Below, in pieces: positions 19,444 through 32,133 of a stretch of 64,000 nt of DNA. The position numbers and the translations under genes were made by a program. Each line of letters starts with the position of its first letter. The first letter of the stretch is position 1. The notes under the pieces were generated by a model that did no database searches, was not told the origin of the DNA, and saw only the letters and a program-made list of their open reading frames with translations. The DNA is from Ascochyta rabiei (lineage: Eukaryota; Ascomycota; Dothideomycetes; Pleosporales; Didymellaceae): NCBI RefSeq assembly GCF_004011695.2, contig NC_082407.1, positions 1,798,001 to 1,862,000 of the forward strand. The letters run 5' to 3'.

Positions 19444-22087
19444 ATGGCGTCGCTGGGCGAGGAGCTCCTCAACATCGTCAACAGGCTCCAGGACCTTGTT
19501 TTCAACACCATCGGGAATGACTCCCTCGATCTGCCTCAGATTGTACGTTGCCCCTCTCGCCGAGGCACATGCGCTGGACGCAGTAGAGGCCACGGGAGAA
19601 ACCTCTGCCGCTGCGCGCCCCAGCACGTGAAGATTTCGATGCTGACTTGCCCAGGTTGTCGTAGGATCGCAGTCGTCTGGAAAGTCGTCGGTGCTCGAGA
19701 ACATTGTCGGTAGGGACTTTCTGCCCCGAGGCAGCGGCATCGTAACACGGCGGCCGCTTATCCTTCAACTCATCAACCTCCCGAGCGAACGCGAGGATGC
19801 CGAGGAAGGCGACGAAGTCCACGTACCCCACACACCGGCAAGCGTCGCAGGACAGCAGGAGTGGGGAGAGTTTCTGCACATTCCTGGAAAGAGGTTCTAC
19901 GACTTCAGCGAGATCAAGCGCGAGATCGAGGCCGAGACGTCAAGGATAGCAGGAAACAACAAGGGCATCAACAGGCAACCGATCAACCTGAAGGTGTACT
20001 CCCCACACGTCCTCAGCTTGACGCTTGTTGATCTCCCGGGTCTGACCAAGGTGCGTGGTGGAGTCTCTATTCTCATGATTTGACGCTAACTGCTGCAGGT
20101 ACCTATTGGCGATCAGCCAACAGACATTGAGAAGCAAACCCGAAACCTCATCACCGAGTACATTGCCAAGCCGAACAGTGTCATCCTCGCCGTCTCCCCT
20201 GCAAACGTCGATCTCGTCAACTCGGAAGCCCTGAAGCTAGCCCGCCATGTCGATCCTATGGGCAGGAGAACCATCGGTGTTCTCACCAAGCTGGATCTTA
20301 TGGATCACGGAACAAACGCCATGGACATTCTGTCCGGGCGAGTATACCCTTTGAAGCTCGGTTTCATTGGTATTGTCAACCGTTCGCAAGCAGATATCCA
20401 GAGCGGCAGGTCGCTCTCAGATGCTCTGCAAGCTGAACGAGACTTCTTCAAGCACCACCCGGCATACAGGAACATGGCCAACCGCTGCGGTACTCAGTTC
20501 CTGGCGAAGAGCCTCAACCAGACCCTCATGTCTCACATCCGTGACCGATTACCCGACATCAAAGCGCGTCTGAATACTCTGATGGGTCAGACGCAACAAG
20601 AGCTGGCGAGCTACGGCGATGTGGCATTCACAGGCAAAGAGCATCGTGGCTCGCTGATATTGCAACTCATGACTCGTTTTGCTTCGTCCTTCATCTCTTC
20701 CATTGATGGTACCTCGACCGAGATCTCGACCAAGGAGCTTTGCGGTGGTGCCAGGATTTACTACATTTTCAACTCTGTGTTTGGAAACTCGCTGGAACAA
20801 GTTGACCCTACGATGAACCTATCCGTCCTTGACATTCGTACTGCCATCCGCAACTCTACGGGTCCTCGACCGAGTTTGTTCGTCCCTGAGCTGGCTTTCG
20901 ACCTTCTTGTGAAACCACAGATCAAGTTGCTCGAAATTCCCAGCCAGCGCTGTGTTGAGCTCGTATACGAGGAGCTCATCAAGATCTGCCACACCTGCGG
21001 CTCGACCGAGTTGACCAGATACCCTAGGTTACAAGGCAAGCTCATCGAGGTCGTGTCTGATCTACTGAGAGAACAGCTCGGTCCTTGCTCGAACTATGTC
21101 GCATCACTCATTGACATCCAACGAGCGTACATTAACACAAACCACCCCAACTTCCTTGGTGCAGCAGCAGCCATGTCTTCCGTCATTGCAGACAAGGAAG
21201 CGCGGGAGAAGAAGGCTGTGCAAGACGCAGAGCGTAAGAAGCGGGAGCAGAAGAGGCTGAAGGAGCTGAACGGTGTCAACGGTGGTGAGACACCTGAGGA
21301 CGGCGAAGAGTCGCACAAGGTTGCGGACAAGGCGCTCCCGCTCAGGAAGCACCAGGCACAAAACAGCCGCAGTATGTCGCCCGCAGTAGGGCGCTTGATG
21401 AACGGCTCTCACAACAGTATCTCAGGTCAACTCAGCAATCGCAACCGATCACCGCCCCCGATGGTGGGAGGCGGCAATGCACGAGACGGCTTCCTGAACT
21501 ATTTCTTCGGCAAAGAAGGCGGTGCTGCACACAACTCGTCTTTGACATTAGATAACCGACCTGGCAGCCGGCACGTCAGCCAGCACATTGAGCCCAGCTT
21601 TGCGCAGAGCATCAGGAGAGGCGATCCCAAGGCACCTTCGCCCATGATGCCATCTTTCAACATGGACGACGATGATGAGCCCGGTAGCCCAGCACAGGAA
21701 CTCCAAGGCGGCTTCGTAAGTTTGCTTTCTGAGATTGCGCAATGACTCTTCAACTAACGCATGTGACAGCCCTCGGATCCCGAATCTGCACCTGCGCTCA
21801 CGGAACGCGAAGCGCTGGAGACGGAGCTTATCCGCCGTCTGATTTCATCGTACTTCAACATTGTGCGGGAAACGATTGCCGACCAGGTGCCCAAGGCGAT
21901 TATGCACCTGCTGGTGAACCACTCCAAGGACGGGGTGCAGAACCGGCTGGTCAGCTCGTTGTACAGGGAGGATCTGTTCCAGGAGCTGCTGTACGAAGAC
22001 GACACGATCAAGGCGGAGCGCGAAAAGTGCGAGAAGCTGCTCAAGACGTACAAGGAGGCGGCCAAGATTGTCGGCGAGGTGCTGTAA
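19444..22087 (+). CDS. DNM1: Dynamin-related GTPase Dnm1 (mitochondrial/peroxisomal fission)
   Basis: Exons are 19444..19542, 19655..20050, 20099..21715 and 21770..22087, giving 809 residues. GTPase motifs are intact: P-loop GSQSSGKS (37-44, split from the start by intron 1), DLPG (159-162) and TKLD (228-231), then VNRSQ. A middle/stalk region follows, then a long variable insert (about 540-690) rich in Lys, Ser and Pro. The GTPase effector domain is in the last exon ([15 protein letters not shown]...[14 protein letters not shown]). The opening [26 protein letters not shown] is of Dnm1 type rather than Vps1 type. Dnm1 oligomerises on mitochondria and peroxisomes, recruited by Fis1/Mdv1 adaptors, and constricts them using GTP. 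Confidence 0.95.
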
Positions 22088-22921
22088 GAGGAAGAGGAAG
22101 AGGGGGGTTCGAGTTGTCTGTATGGATAATCGTCACGTGTAGGATTCAAAATGTTGTCTTCTTTTCTTTTTCTTTTTGTTCGGGGCGTACAGAGGTCACG
22201 CACGCATGCCACTTGTGGATATGTGGATGCGTGGATGCGTGGATATGTGGATACGTGGCATGGGAGGAACGAGGCCTTGTTCTGTTGTATGCGTATTTCC
22301 TACTCTTCTGTCGGATTTCAATGAGCAACTACTGCACCTTGGGTTGGACGGGGATGGGGCGGTTGGCTTGGACGACAGGGCGTTTTCGATGACTCTACTC
22401 GTTGGATCGGTCTTTCGCTGTCTGCTGTTTGGCACGGCGAGAGATGAATTGTGTATAGAATATACCGCGCAGCTTCCACCCGGGGTCTTTGAATCAGCTC
22501 TCTGGATCAGCTCATCGAATCAGCTCATTGAACCAGCTCATTGAATCAGCTCTTTGACCTGATGCTTATTCACGCTCTTTAAGCGTTTAATCACTTCATC
22601 ATCCCACTCATCAAGTTGTGAGGTGGCGTTCTTTGGGTTACTCTCCGAATCACTCTTTTCACGCTTTTCTCACCCTTCTAGTAATATGGGGTGAACGTTC
22701 TTCAGGTAGTGTGAAAGAAAGCATGTATTGAAAACGCGAGCAACCGCCGTCTATACTGTACAGAGGGTACTCAATACAAGGGGTGGAGGACTCGCACCAG
22801 ACCATCGACTATCGGCCATCGACTGCTTTTGGGCATGTCGCCGCTTGGCTTCCGTCGGGCGGCCATTATGTCCATGCGAAAAGGGGAAGAAGGGACGTTT
22901 TGCATTCTACGTCGCTGCAGC
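22088..22921. other. Convergent intergenic with minisatellites
   Basis: Between DNM1 and the ATP synthase e gene. Holds a GGATATGTGGATGCGT repeat (about 22216-22258) and a roughly 13-bp GAATCAGCTCATT array (about 22491-22559). No gene was seen. Confidence 0.6.
22491..22559 (+). repeat. GAATCAGCTCATT ~13-bp tandem array
   Basis: Five to six imperfect units differing at one to three positions (GAATCAGCTC/GGATCAGCTC/GAACCAGCTC followed by ATT, TCT or TTT). Each unit contains the CAGCT core. It lies 400 bp after DNM1. Confidence 0.8.
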
Positions 22922-23370
22922 TCATTTCTCGTCTGTGATGCCGAGGATTGCGTTCAGGTCGGCGTTGGGGTCTTTGGGGTCTGCCTTGGCTGTGGAGGAT
23001 GAATCAGCAAGCGGCTCTTATCGTTGGTGTGCAGAGGGAGTCAAAGACGTACCGCCAGACGAGGGCTTGGGCTGCTCCTGGGGATGTGTCTTGGCCCACT
23101 CCTGCTTGGCCTGCCTGATCAACGACTCCTTGTGGTTGTAGGCCTTCTGCTCGGCCTGGACCTTCTCGCGCGCGGATATCGACAGCTGCGTGTAGGCGCC
23201 GTAGAAGAGGCCGGTGGCCAGGGCGGACCATCGGAGGACCTGTGTCATCGGGGTTAGCATCTGCGCTGCGTCTCCAGGGCTCGGCGGCAGTCAAGGACCG
23301 CGCTCTGCGTGCCGGCGGGCGCCAGTGTCGGCGGGGGAGAGCGTACGTTGACACCGACGGAGGTGGACAT
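22922..23370 (-). CDS. TIM11: Mitochondrial F1Fo-ATP synthase subunit e
   Basis: Exons are 23370..23347 (24 nt), 23239..23053 and 22989..22922, giving 92 residues. Introns are 107 and 63 nt. Subunit e is recognised by the short N-terminal hydrophobic segment VLRWSALATGLFYGAYTQ with the GxxxG-type dimerisation pattern (here GLFYG), followed by a charged helix (REKVQAEQKAYNHKESLIRQAKQEW). The C terminus is DPNADLNAILGITDEK. Subunit e sits in the inner mitochondrial membrane and drives ATP synthase dimerisation and crista shape. The yeast symbol TIM11/ATP21 is used by family. It is divergent from the dynein gene across 460 bp. Confidence 0.9.
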
Positions 23371-23832
23371 GGTGAGCGGTCGTGCGAGGGGCTGCGGCTG
23401 CGACGGGGCGGGTCGAGAGAGTCCAATGGCAGGAGATCCGGGGCGACGGGGGGAGATGCACCGGTGTACGTGGTCCAGAGGGCGGTGACGGCGGCGTCGG
23501 GGCGGATAGAAGAGGAAGAGGTTGGGCGGAGGAGCTGCTCGTCCTTCGCAAAGATCGCAAGCTTCCCAACCGTGGCACAGACCACCTTCCACCCTTGGCG
23601 TGGGTGGGAGGGTGAGAAGCACGACGACAGGACGACAAGACGACAAGACGGCGACGCGACTTGCGCACTTCCTTGTTCTCCGAGGCGCAATGCTTACGAA
23701 GGGCGGTGCAGGACCCGTTCCCACTCATCACACATAGCACGCGACACACCGCCACAAAGCACGCCCGGCGCTCCCCCCACGCTGCACACCTCCACCTCCA
23801 CCTCCACCTCCACCTCCACCTCCACCTCCACC
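23371..23832. promoter_or_regulatory. Shared divergent promoter: ATP synthase e / dynein IC
   Basis: About 460 bp separate the two start codons. The half near the dynein gene ends in a (CCACCT)n array (23788-23832) that runs directly into the ATG. No TATA box was seen. Confidence 0.6.
23788..23832 (+). repeat. (CCACCT)n array abutting the dynein IC start codon
   Basis: About seven CCACCT units end at CCACC immediately before ATGG, so the last unit forms the translation start context. The array lies in the presumed 5' leader. Confidence 0.9.
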
Positions 23833-26090
23833 ATGGAGTCGTCGTCGTCGTTTGAGCAGCGGCGCCAGGAGATTCTCGCGAAAAAGGCCAAGCTCGCCGA
23901 GCTGAAGAGGCAGCGCGAGCTGAGGCGAGAACAGGGCTCTGGCCGCCAGTCCATGACTGCGAGCCCTCTGGGCGAAGTACGGCCCATTGTTTACGCGTGC
24001 ACAACACCCAACACACAACACTGGACACTGACACCCCCCACAGGTCTTGTCACCCACACCGCGCCGCAGCCAGGACCTTGATCGCCGCGCCGACGTCGAC
24101 AGCCTCATCAACAACATCCTCGGCGACCGCCGCCCTGCCTCCACACAGCCTGGCTCGCCCGCCGTGCGCGCAACACGGCCAACCTCTGTCGTCAGCGCCA
24201 GCCAGCTCAGCAGCGACAATGAACCCGCCTCGCCCGCGCAGTCACGCATGGTCGACGGAGAGACACAGACCATCTCCCTTGGGCCCCTGGCCACCGTCTA
24301 CGAATCTGCCGGCGACGGCCAGGTCACCGCCGAAGCCAACACGCAGAAGGAGGTCATCACCTACAGCAAGGGCGTGCAAGCAAGCATAGACTGGAGCCCA
24401 CCGAAATCACGAGGCGCCGGCGGAAGCGACACAGAGCGTGACGAGAGCCCGACGCGGTCACCAAGAAGCAACAGGCTGGGCCGGAGACAGAAGGAGAAGG
24501 ATGAGGAGATTCGCAACCAGCTCCGGAGGGAGATCGAGGACGAGATCAAGGCTGCACAACAAGCGCCTCAGGATGGCACCCTCGCGAGCTCAGACAACAA
24601 CTACCCGTTCAAGACACTCACCAACGAGGAGCTGACTGCAGTCGAGAACTCGGATGATTTTATCGGCTTCGTAGAAAGGAGCACAAAGGTCCTGGAGCGT
24701 GCGCTCGACCAGCAGCTTGGATACGACATTCTGGCCGACTATGCCCTAGACGGAATAGACATTGACGACGAAGACGAGGGCTACGGGGCGAATGCAGGCA
24801 AGAAAGGCAGGCGCATAAAAGAAGTCGCGCAGTTCTGGGACGAAAGATGGAGCAAGAAGAGGATGATCTCGGACCTGGGGTTCTCTACAAAGGTACTTCA
24901 ATCCCCCTTTCGTGTCCGGGTCTCGCTGACGAGCTGCAAAGTTCCCCGAACTCGTCCTTGCCTCTTACACAAAGAACCCCTCCGCTCCACACGACCCAGA
25001 CGGTCTGATTCAAGTATGGAACATGCACATGCACGACCGCCCCGAGTACATATTCCACGCCCAGTCCGACATCCTCACCGCAAAGTTCTCACCATTCCAC
25101 CCAAATCTCATCATCGGCGGTGCATATTCAGGCCAGGTGCTACTATGGGACACCCGCGCCAAGTCTGCTCCTGTACAGAAGACACCTCTGACTGGATCTG
25201 GCCACACACATCCCGTCTACTCGATAGGCATTGTTGGAACACAAAACGCCAACAACATCATCTCGTGCTCGACAGATGGTGTAGTGTGTAGCTGGACAGT
25301 GGACATGCTCACTCAACCGCAGGAATTCCTCGAGCTTACCTCCCCTCCGCCAGCAAAGACAGAAGACATGGCAGTGACGTGCGTTGCGTTCCCACAGTCA
25401 GACCCGACCTACTTCCTCGCTGGCACAGAGGAAGGCTCCATCTACCCATGCCACCGCTACGATCGCGCAGGCGCGAAGGCAGGTGTCGATGGGCGAGTCA
25501 TGTACTCCGGCCATGCTGCGCCAGTCATGAGCCTAGACTTCCACCCTTCAAAAGGCCAAATCGACCTGGGCGATCTTGTTCTGTCTTCAAGTGTGGACTG
25601 GAGCGTCAAGCTGTGGAAGGTTCGTCCTCCAGCCGCTACCGGTTCTGGAAACACTACGCTCCCGGGTTCCACTCAGCAAGTCACGCCCGTTCTTGACATT
25701 GCGCGCGAAGATCTCGTCTACGACGTACGTTGGTCACCAGTCAAGCCTTCCGTATTCGCGCTCGTAGACGGTGCAGGTAGTCTTGAGGTCTGGGACATCA
25801 ACGTCGATACGGAGGTCCCTGTCCAGTCCGTCAAGCCGAGCGATAACAAGAGGGGCGCCTTTGCAAACATGCCGACAGGCATGGGCTACATGAACCGCAG
25901 TCTAAACAAGGTTGCCTGGGAAAGCAACGAAGGTCGCCGTGTGGCTGTCGGCGGCATGGACGGTGTCGTGACCGTATTCGAAGTTAATCAGGATCTGGGT
26001 GGCGTTGAGACAAGGAACGAGGAGTGGAGCGGCGTGAAGAAGCTGGTGAATCGATTGGAGGGTTACGGTGAAGGTGTCAATGGCAGGTAG
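23833..26090 (+). CDS. Cytoplasmic dynein 1 intermediate chain (WD40)
   Basis: Exons are 23833..23976, 24044..24892 and 24942..26090, giving 713 residues. The N terminus is a charged coiled coil (RRQEILAKKAKLAELKRQRELR), the dynactin p150/NudE-binding region of dynein intermediate chains. The middle is a disordered light-chain-binding region containing KGVQASIDW. An EVAQFWDERWSKKRMISDL segment precedes the WD40 propeller (from about 330: IQVWNMH, GQVLLWDTRAK, DWSVKLWKV, GSLEVWDIN). This matches cytoplasmic dynein intermediate chains (IC, yeast Pac11). The protein scaffolds light chains and heavy chain and links dynein to dynactin for nuclear migration and retrograde transport. Confidence 0.93.
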
Positions 26091-26935
26091 AGTCGCCATT
26101 CGATGACCACAGAGAGGGGCCTTACGAGGCGAGCCATTGGCATTAGCTCTCGCGGTGTTGCTTCATGGCGCAGGTCATCTTTAGAGGCGTCCGGTACATA
26201 GTCAACATACCCCTTGTGCTTTCAAATGGAATTTTGCGCACATCTGCCTGACTGAGGGAGACGCACACACTTTCAGCGTCAACACGTGCACACATTTGTT
26301 ATTTGCCTAACAAATTGCTATACAGGCAGAAGGCTTGCCGACATACGGCTCCAACTAGCCGGTTTCTCGGGGATCAACGCGGGAGGGTTGGAGAGCCGAG
26401 CGTCTTACACCAACCAACGCTCACCCCATCCATCTTACACCTCACCCGTCGAGAGATCGCTGCCCTCACAAGATGCTGCACGTCAAGCGCAACACGGCTA
26501 CAACCATGATCTCGGACATTGTGGGGGTCGGCGGAAGACGACGGCATGCTAAAGAGTCGCGACCTACGCACTCGTTGTGCTCGCCCCTCTGGACTCTGAG
26601 CAAAAGCGACGGTTGTTACCTAGCCGGGAACACGAGCGAGCGAACACGAGCTGTTGCTATTCCCATCGCCCATTTGCCAATCAAGAGGCAGGCTCGAGCT
26701 TCGTATCGATAAGCTGCTAAATATATCGAATCCATAAGGGTTGCGAGGAATCATGTCATCCTGCTTGCTTCCCACGATTCAAATCCTCCAACCTTCCACC
26801 ACAAATCCCATTCTCAGACTAAAATCCACCCTCTCCAAACCGCAACCTCAATCTCAACCCCATCAAAGTCCAAACCAGCCTCAACGGAGGAAGAAGTCCT
26901 ACCCTACAGGATCCAGCACCTCGAGACTCAGCAAG
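26091..26935. other. Intergenic 0.85 kb
   Basis: 3' end of the dynein gene and promoter of the GPI-type gene. An ATATAT-like AT patch lies near 26719-26726, about 215 bp before the ATG. No gene was seen. Confidence 0.5.
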
Positions 26936-27451
26936 ATGCGCCTCTCGCTCCTCCGCAACCCAGCTGTCCTCTCCCTCCTCGGGCTCAGCAGCGCGCAAAG
27001 CACATCCTCATGGGGCGAGCCCTTCAATGTAGACGTGTCGACCGAGAACCTCCTGCCCAGCTCGCAGCAGGCGCTGACCAACATTGTCGGCACAAACACG
27101 CCCGCCACGACGGGACTGGCGCCTGCCGTGCCCATTACAGGTGGATTTAGCACGACGATTCCGACCGAGTTGAGGACCATGAGCACGGGGACCCCGACGG
27201 GTGTTGTCACAGTCTCGAGCTCCGTGACGGGGAGTGCGGCGAGCGCAAGTGCAAGTGCGAGTGCAAGTGCAAGTGCAAGTCGTAGCTCCAGTGCAAGTGC
27301 GAGTGCGGCTAGTTCGAGGGCAAGTTCGAGCGGCAGCGGAGCAGCGAAACAAAGCACGGCCGCAGCAGCGCCAGTGGGCATCCAGGGCCAGCAGAAGATG
27401 ATGGGCGTTGCAGGCGCGTTGGCGGGCGCTGCTGGCGTGCTGTTCGTCTGA
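26936..27451 (+). CDS. Small Ser/Ala-rich GPI-anchored surface protein
   Basis: Single exon of 171 residues from the ATG at 26936; the frame is open upstream to 26741 but the extra part looks like leader. An N-terminal signal peptide (LSLLRNPAVLSLLGLSSAQS) is followed by a Thr/Ser/Pro region. An (Ala-Ser)n tract then spans about residues 101-140, coded by GCAAGT repeats, and a short hydrophobic C terminus (MMGVAGALAGAAGVLFV) after small residues fits GPI attachment. The Ser/Thr density predicts heavy O-mannosylation. I do not recognise a domain; a structural cell-wall role is inferred. Confidence 0.75.
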   Translation: MRLSLLRNPAVLSLLGLSSAQSTSSWGEPFNVDVSTENLLPSSQQALTNIVGTNTPATTGLAPAVPITGGFSTTIPTELRTMSTGTPTGVVTVSSSVTGSAASASASASASASASRSSSASASAASSRASSSGSGAAKQSTAAAAPVGIQGQQKMMGVAGALAGAAGVLFV

Positions 27452-29836
27452 GTTCGTCTGAGTTCGTCTCAATGGGAATCAAAATTTACAGAAATCGACT
27501 CGACTGGATTTCATGAAGAGAACCCGGCCGAGCGAAATATCAGCATTGCTGATCTCGTACTCATGTGCTTGATTGGCACTCAGAGTACTGCGCGTTGAAG
27601 AATGTAATTATATCAGACCTGCCAGAATACTGTATTCATACAACCGATCATTCTTTTTCTCCTGCAAATTGCAATCTCACAACATTCCCCTCTCTTCGTC
27701 GAGCTTTCACATCTCCGTCCATGCAGAATTATACACACGCATTCTTACAATCCACACCATTGGGAGAAAACAAAATTGTTATTGGGATTTAGGTCAAACG
27801 ACACCCAAATCCTAGCCTCGACATCAATTTCAGAAGTCCACTCTTCCACACAGTAAATCCACAACATCCATGCCTCGACGACACGCTATCTTGTTCCAGT
27901 AAGAAAACAGCATGTACTGCGTAGGTGTTGGTATTGTGACACAGGAGCAAACAGGATGATATCTCCACCTCTATGTAGCAACAGTGGTATATACTGAAGA
28001 GCAGGCTGAAGCCTGCGATACTAGGTCATACACACCTACACACGAACAAGGCAGCATAACACATGGGATACAGAGACGTAAATCTACAGATCGCGTTGCA
28101 GATAAGCTTTTCCTAAACCCATAGGCAGCGTGGCAACGAATGAACGGTGTTTGTCAAGCTGTGATGTGCTGAAGGCGCTGAAATGGGAATAGACTTGTGT
28201 AGAAACCAACCATGCGCCGTGCATAATCGAGCATGCATAGACTTGGAGGCAATACTAAGAAGCATCCATGACATGAAAGTTTGACAGTTGCGTAATTGCT
28301 GCACGCCGTCCGCCTTGGGTGTGCGAATACCACCTCGAGGACAGTGGCTGCTCAGCACCAAAAACAGCCATCAACGAACTTGCACTCAACAAAAACGGAC
28401 TCATTCCTCGGCTCAGCAGTCCGTTGACGCCGACCCAACGCGTTGCCACGAGGGTTCTCACTGGTCTGCGTTCAGTCTCGCATTCGATAGTGCGCACGGA
28501 AATGCACCAGGACGAGCCTTTACGCTTACCATGTAGCAGCCTGGCTGAAAGCGAAGCGCAGGCCGCGCAGCTCACCGGTTGACGAGCTGGCGCTGCACAG
28601 CCAGCCATGTCTCAATCGCATGGCGTGCTCTTCTCCTCTCTCCCCTCCGGAGTGCCCGTCGCTCCTAACGCCGGCTGCGACACCCCGCTTCGAAACACTG
28701 GTAGTTCAAACATGGTGGTTGGGTTGGGCCACACTGCAAGCTGCAACAGAAGACAAGCCACCAGGCTTGCCACACACACCAGCCCAACCCAGCCTTTTTC
28801 CCAGCCTCGCCCTACGCGAACCAGTGGAACATCGCTCCCGGTCCTGCGCTAGTGTCATGCAAAGCTGCGCTGCTGCAGGACCGAGCTGCCCCCATGATCA
28901 AGTACCTTGTTGACGCGTAAACACTTTGGCGGCGGCGTGTAGCGGTTTAGCCCAATGGGGATGGATTGCGCAACTGCAGGTTTAGGATTCGCGCATGGTC
29001 GTGCGTGCAGAAAGAACCGGTTGTACCGGTGAGGAGGTCGAGTGGCAAGGCGAATACAAATAGGGAGAAGCAAGGTTGGTACGGTTCTAGTGGTGGTGAG
29101 GTGGCGATGAGCGGGTGCATGCAGCAAGGCTGGATCTGCGGAGTGCAGAAGCGCCCGCAGTGGGGTTCGAGGACACCACACCACACCACACCACACCACA
29201 AACGCTGAACCGTGGGTCAGCAGCGGATGAGCGTTGAGAGACGATCCAGGTCTCGTCTTAGGGCGCCGAGTTTGCGACTTCAGTCCGTCGTCTATGATGG
29301 CTGCACAAGTGAGGAGTGTACGACACGGTACGGTGACGAGGCTCGACGTCCCTGCCTGTGGTGAAACACGACTCAGCAGATGCTTCATGAGGGAAAGAGA
29401 ACGAGCGGCCATACGGATGCACTGCCATGATGACAGCTTCGTACTACTGTATGACGACAACAGCGTTACCTTTTCTCTTGATTTTTGCGACCCTCCCTGT
29501 ACGACGACGTGTTTCAAGACGAAAGCATAAATGCACATGGCACGTACTGTTGTTATGCATGATCGTGATCATCGTCGATGACCATTAGTGGATTCCAGTG
29601 CGCGCAATACACAATGTGAAGATGCAAAGCTCGAGAATGAATAGGCATTAATGGTTTCATGGTGTCATTGGTCTACCGCCCACTGTACAAGGCCCTCTGC
29701 ACTAGACTAAGCAATGCACAGCACTCCGCCCCAAACGAACGCCGCAGCGCTCGTGACTCATTAGAAGGATATCAACATAAACAAGGACTCTAAATTATCC
29801 AATGCGAAATACATGAAGACGGGTAGAGGTGATCGC
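27452..29836. other. Intergenic 2.4 kb, no supported gene
   Basis: One of the two largest coding-free stretches. Overlapping open frames on both strands (for example 28255..28608 and 28855..29538, minus) lack family signal and splice logic. A (CCACA)n array lies at 29173-29200. Confidence 0.55.
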
Positions 29837-30593
29837 TTAGTTGAGGTAGGCGAAGACACCGGCGGCACCGAAGAGGAGCGCCAGAGGAGCGGAGGAGAGC
29901 GAGCTGGCAGCGCCAGTGCTCTCGGGGATGCCGGTGGAGCGGGTAGCAGAGCCGGTGAGAGTGGCGGAGGAGACAGTACCATTGTGGCTGGCAGTGGAGA
30001 TGATGGCACCGGTGCCAGTGGCGGAAGCGTGAACGCTGGAGACAACGCTGGAGATCAGGCTGGAGAGCGAGGCAGCAGACGAAGCGGAGGCGGAGGCAGC
30101 GGACGAGGCCGAGGAAGCGTGCGAGGCGATGACCGAGGAGACAGAGTAGGCAGATGCGGATGAGGCAGATGCAGAGGCAGCAGCAGAAGAGCTGGCGACG
30201 GCAGAGCCACCGGTCAGGCCAAACTGGCCAGAGTAGTTGGGGGACTGGCCAGCCTGGCGAATCTCAAGAGCGTAGTCGCTGCCGTCGGGAAGGTCGCTGG
30301 CAACAGTCCAGGAGAACGTACCTCCGGTAGCGGTGGCTGTGAGCATGGTTAGTACATGAGGCTTGAGAGCAAAGTTGATGATAGAACATACAAGTCAGGG
30401 TGCCGATGGTGGCAAGGTCAGTGGAGAGGCCCTTGCGGAGGATGAAGGTAGTGGGGGTGTTGTCGGCAGGGGAGTAGGTGACGGTGTAGGTCTGACCGGC
30501 CTTGACACCGCCAGTGGGGTACTGGTTGATCTCGACAGCGAGAGCAGCGGCGATGAAGGCAGCGCCGGAAGCGACCATCTGGAAGAAACGCAT
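29837..30593 (-). CDS. GPI-anchored Kre9/Knh1-like cell-wall protein
   Basis: Exons are 30593..30392 and 30336..29837, with a 55-nt intron, giving 233 residues. The signal peptide (FFQMVASGAAFIAAALA) precedes a Kre9/Knh1-type N-terminal module: INQYPTGGVKAGQTYTVTYSP...TFILRKG...GGTFSWTV, and LPDGSDYALEIRQ. A Ser/Ala-rich stalk (about 115-205) follows, then a hydrophobic C-terminal GPI signal (APLALLFGAAGVFAYL). This is the fungal 'Ser-Thr-rich GPI-anchored membrane family' architecture. Members are associated with beta-1,6-glucan or wall assembly. Expression is not inferable from sequence. Confidence 0.88.
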
Positions 30594-32133
30594 CTTGATG
30601 TGGTTGGTGGTTGGTGGTTGATTAGGTAGGTATTAAGTGTTGGTACGTGTGTGTAGTTGGACGAGGGAATGAGTGTAGGTACAGTGTACAACGAGAGGAG
30701 CGATCGGAGGATGGAAAGAGAGACGGAAGTGGGCGATGTCCTGGGGATTAAGAGCGCCTGTGAAAGCCGAGCGCAGCTGACTTTTGCAACGAGGGCTTCC
30801 GGCTGGACGCCGCCAGAGCAACGGCCGGAATGCAAGATTAGGTTCCTGATCCAGTATGGTCTAGCACGCGAGCTAAATGAAAGCCATGGGTATGCCCCAA
30901 TCGGCGTCCTGCTTCACGGCGTTTCCCCTGGGAGCCCCCCTTTTCGCACCCTCGACGGTCGCGGTGGGAAAGGTGTGCACCGGCCCAGAACCACTCTCCA
31001 GTCAGGCCTCCTCGGGCGCCTCCAAGCATCCCGGCGCATCCAACTGCACGCCAACGGCCGCCGTGTCTCTCGTCTAGCCGGGATCAGCCTAGACTGAAGC
31101 CACTCAATAACCTGGGGAAATTCAGGGGCTGAGCCTGCAGCTCCCTCGCCAGCAACACATGCGGCGCACAACAGCGCGAGGCTGGAGCACAAAGCGATGG
31201 CTGCACACGGTCAACTTCCTTCGATGACGAGCGCTGTGCGACCAGCTATCCACGATCACCATTGTTCTCGGTTGTCGCGGGTGCTTGCGTGCAACATTCC
31301 CTCACCGTTCGACGCATGCCTTCCGCATTCGGACACTTAATCACCGAGCGCTTTTTCTGTTTCACAACTTGCCGCCGGCGACGTCATCGTCAACAGACCC
31401 AAGCCAGATGCGCTCTTGTCTCGCTGTGTTAATGCCCGCGGTGTTATCGATATGGCGAGGATCTGCTGCTGGGAAAGCGACGCCCTATGTTCTGTTGTTG
31501 GCGGAGCGGCAAGTTGGTCGGTGCGACGCCGGTGATGAACTTTGACTGCTAGCCCGAGCAAATTCAGTCGCGATGGTATTGGCTCCACTGAAACGAAATT
31601 TGATTGTTAAATCGCTACGGTCGAAGAACGTTCTATCCAGACTCGCCTTGTGCGCTTGGATGAAGCAACCCGAATCGTGCCGCTGGGAGTGGACGAGTGC
31701 ATCCACGGCAACTGAGCGCCCTGTCCAGATGCTCCGAGAGCCCGGGGTATAGCAGTCCGGAAAGGAGAGCTATTGCGGCGAGAGTCAGCAACTATCTGGT
31801 CAGGACATGACCATGTGCGCATGATGGACACTACATCATTCATCAGAGTAAGTGAGCGATGACCATGTCAGCCGGATGTGTGTGTTGCAATCAAGATGAG
31901 GCTCTTCCTTATTGAAGTCATCCTTACATACACTCCTTGTCGAACTTCTCTGCCCTCCCCTGTATGATGCGTCTGGAGAACTGGAAGCTGACCGGTATCG
32001 TGGCCGTCACATTCCCGAAGCAAGAGAACGCTGCAAAGAGAACGCATAGATAAACGCCAGGAACAAAGGAAGGAGCCTTCAATACACCGATAGTTGCAAG
32101 GCTCTGGACCGCTGGCTCTGGTTCGTGTTGTAT
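30594..32133. other. Intergenic 1.5 kb
   Basis: Promoter of the Kre9-like gene (30594 to about 31000) and 3' flank of the duplicated-exon locus. No coding region is supported on either strand. Confidence 0.55.

Noticed and set aside
28855..29538. 227-codon minus-strand frame in the 2.4-kb gap
   Set aside because: Contains repeat-derived VVWCGVVW from the CCACA array; no family signal.
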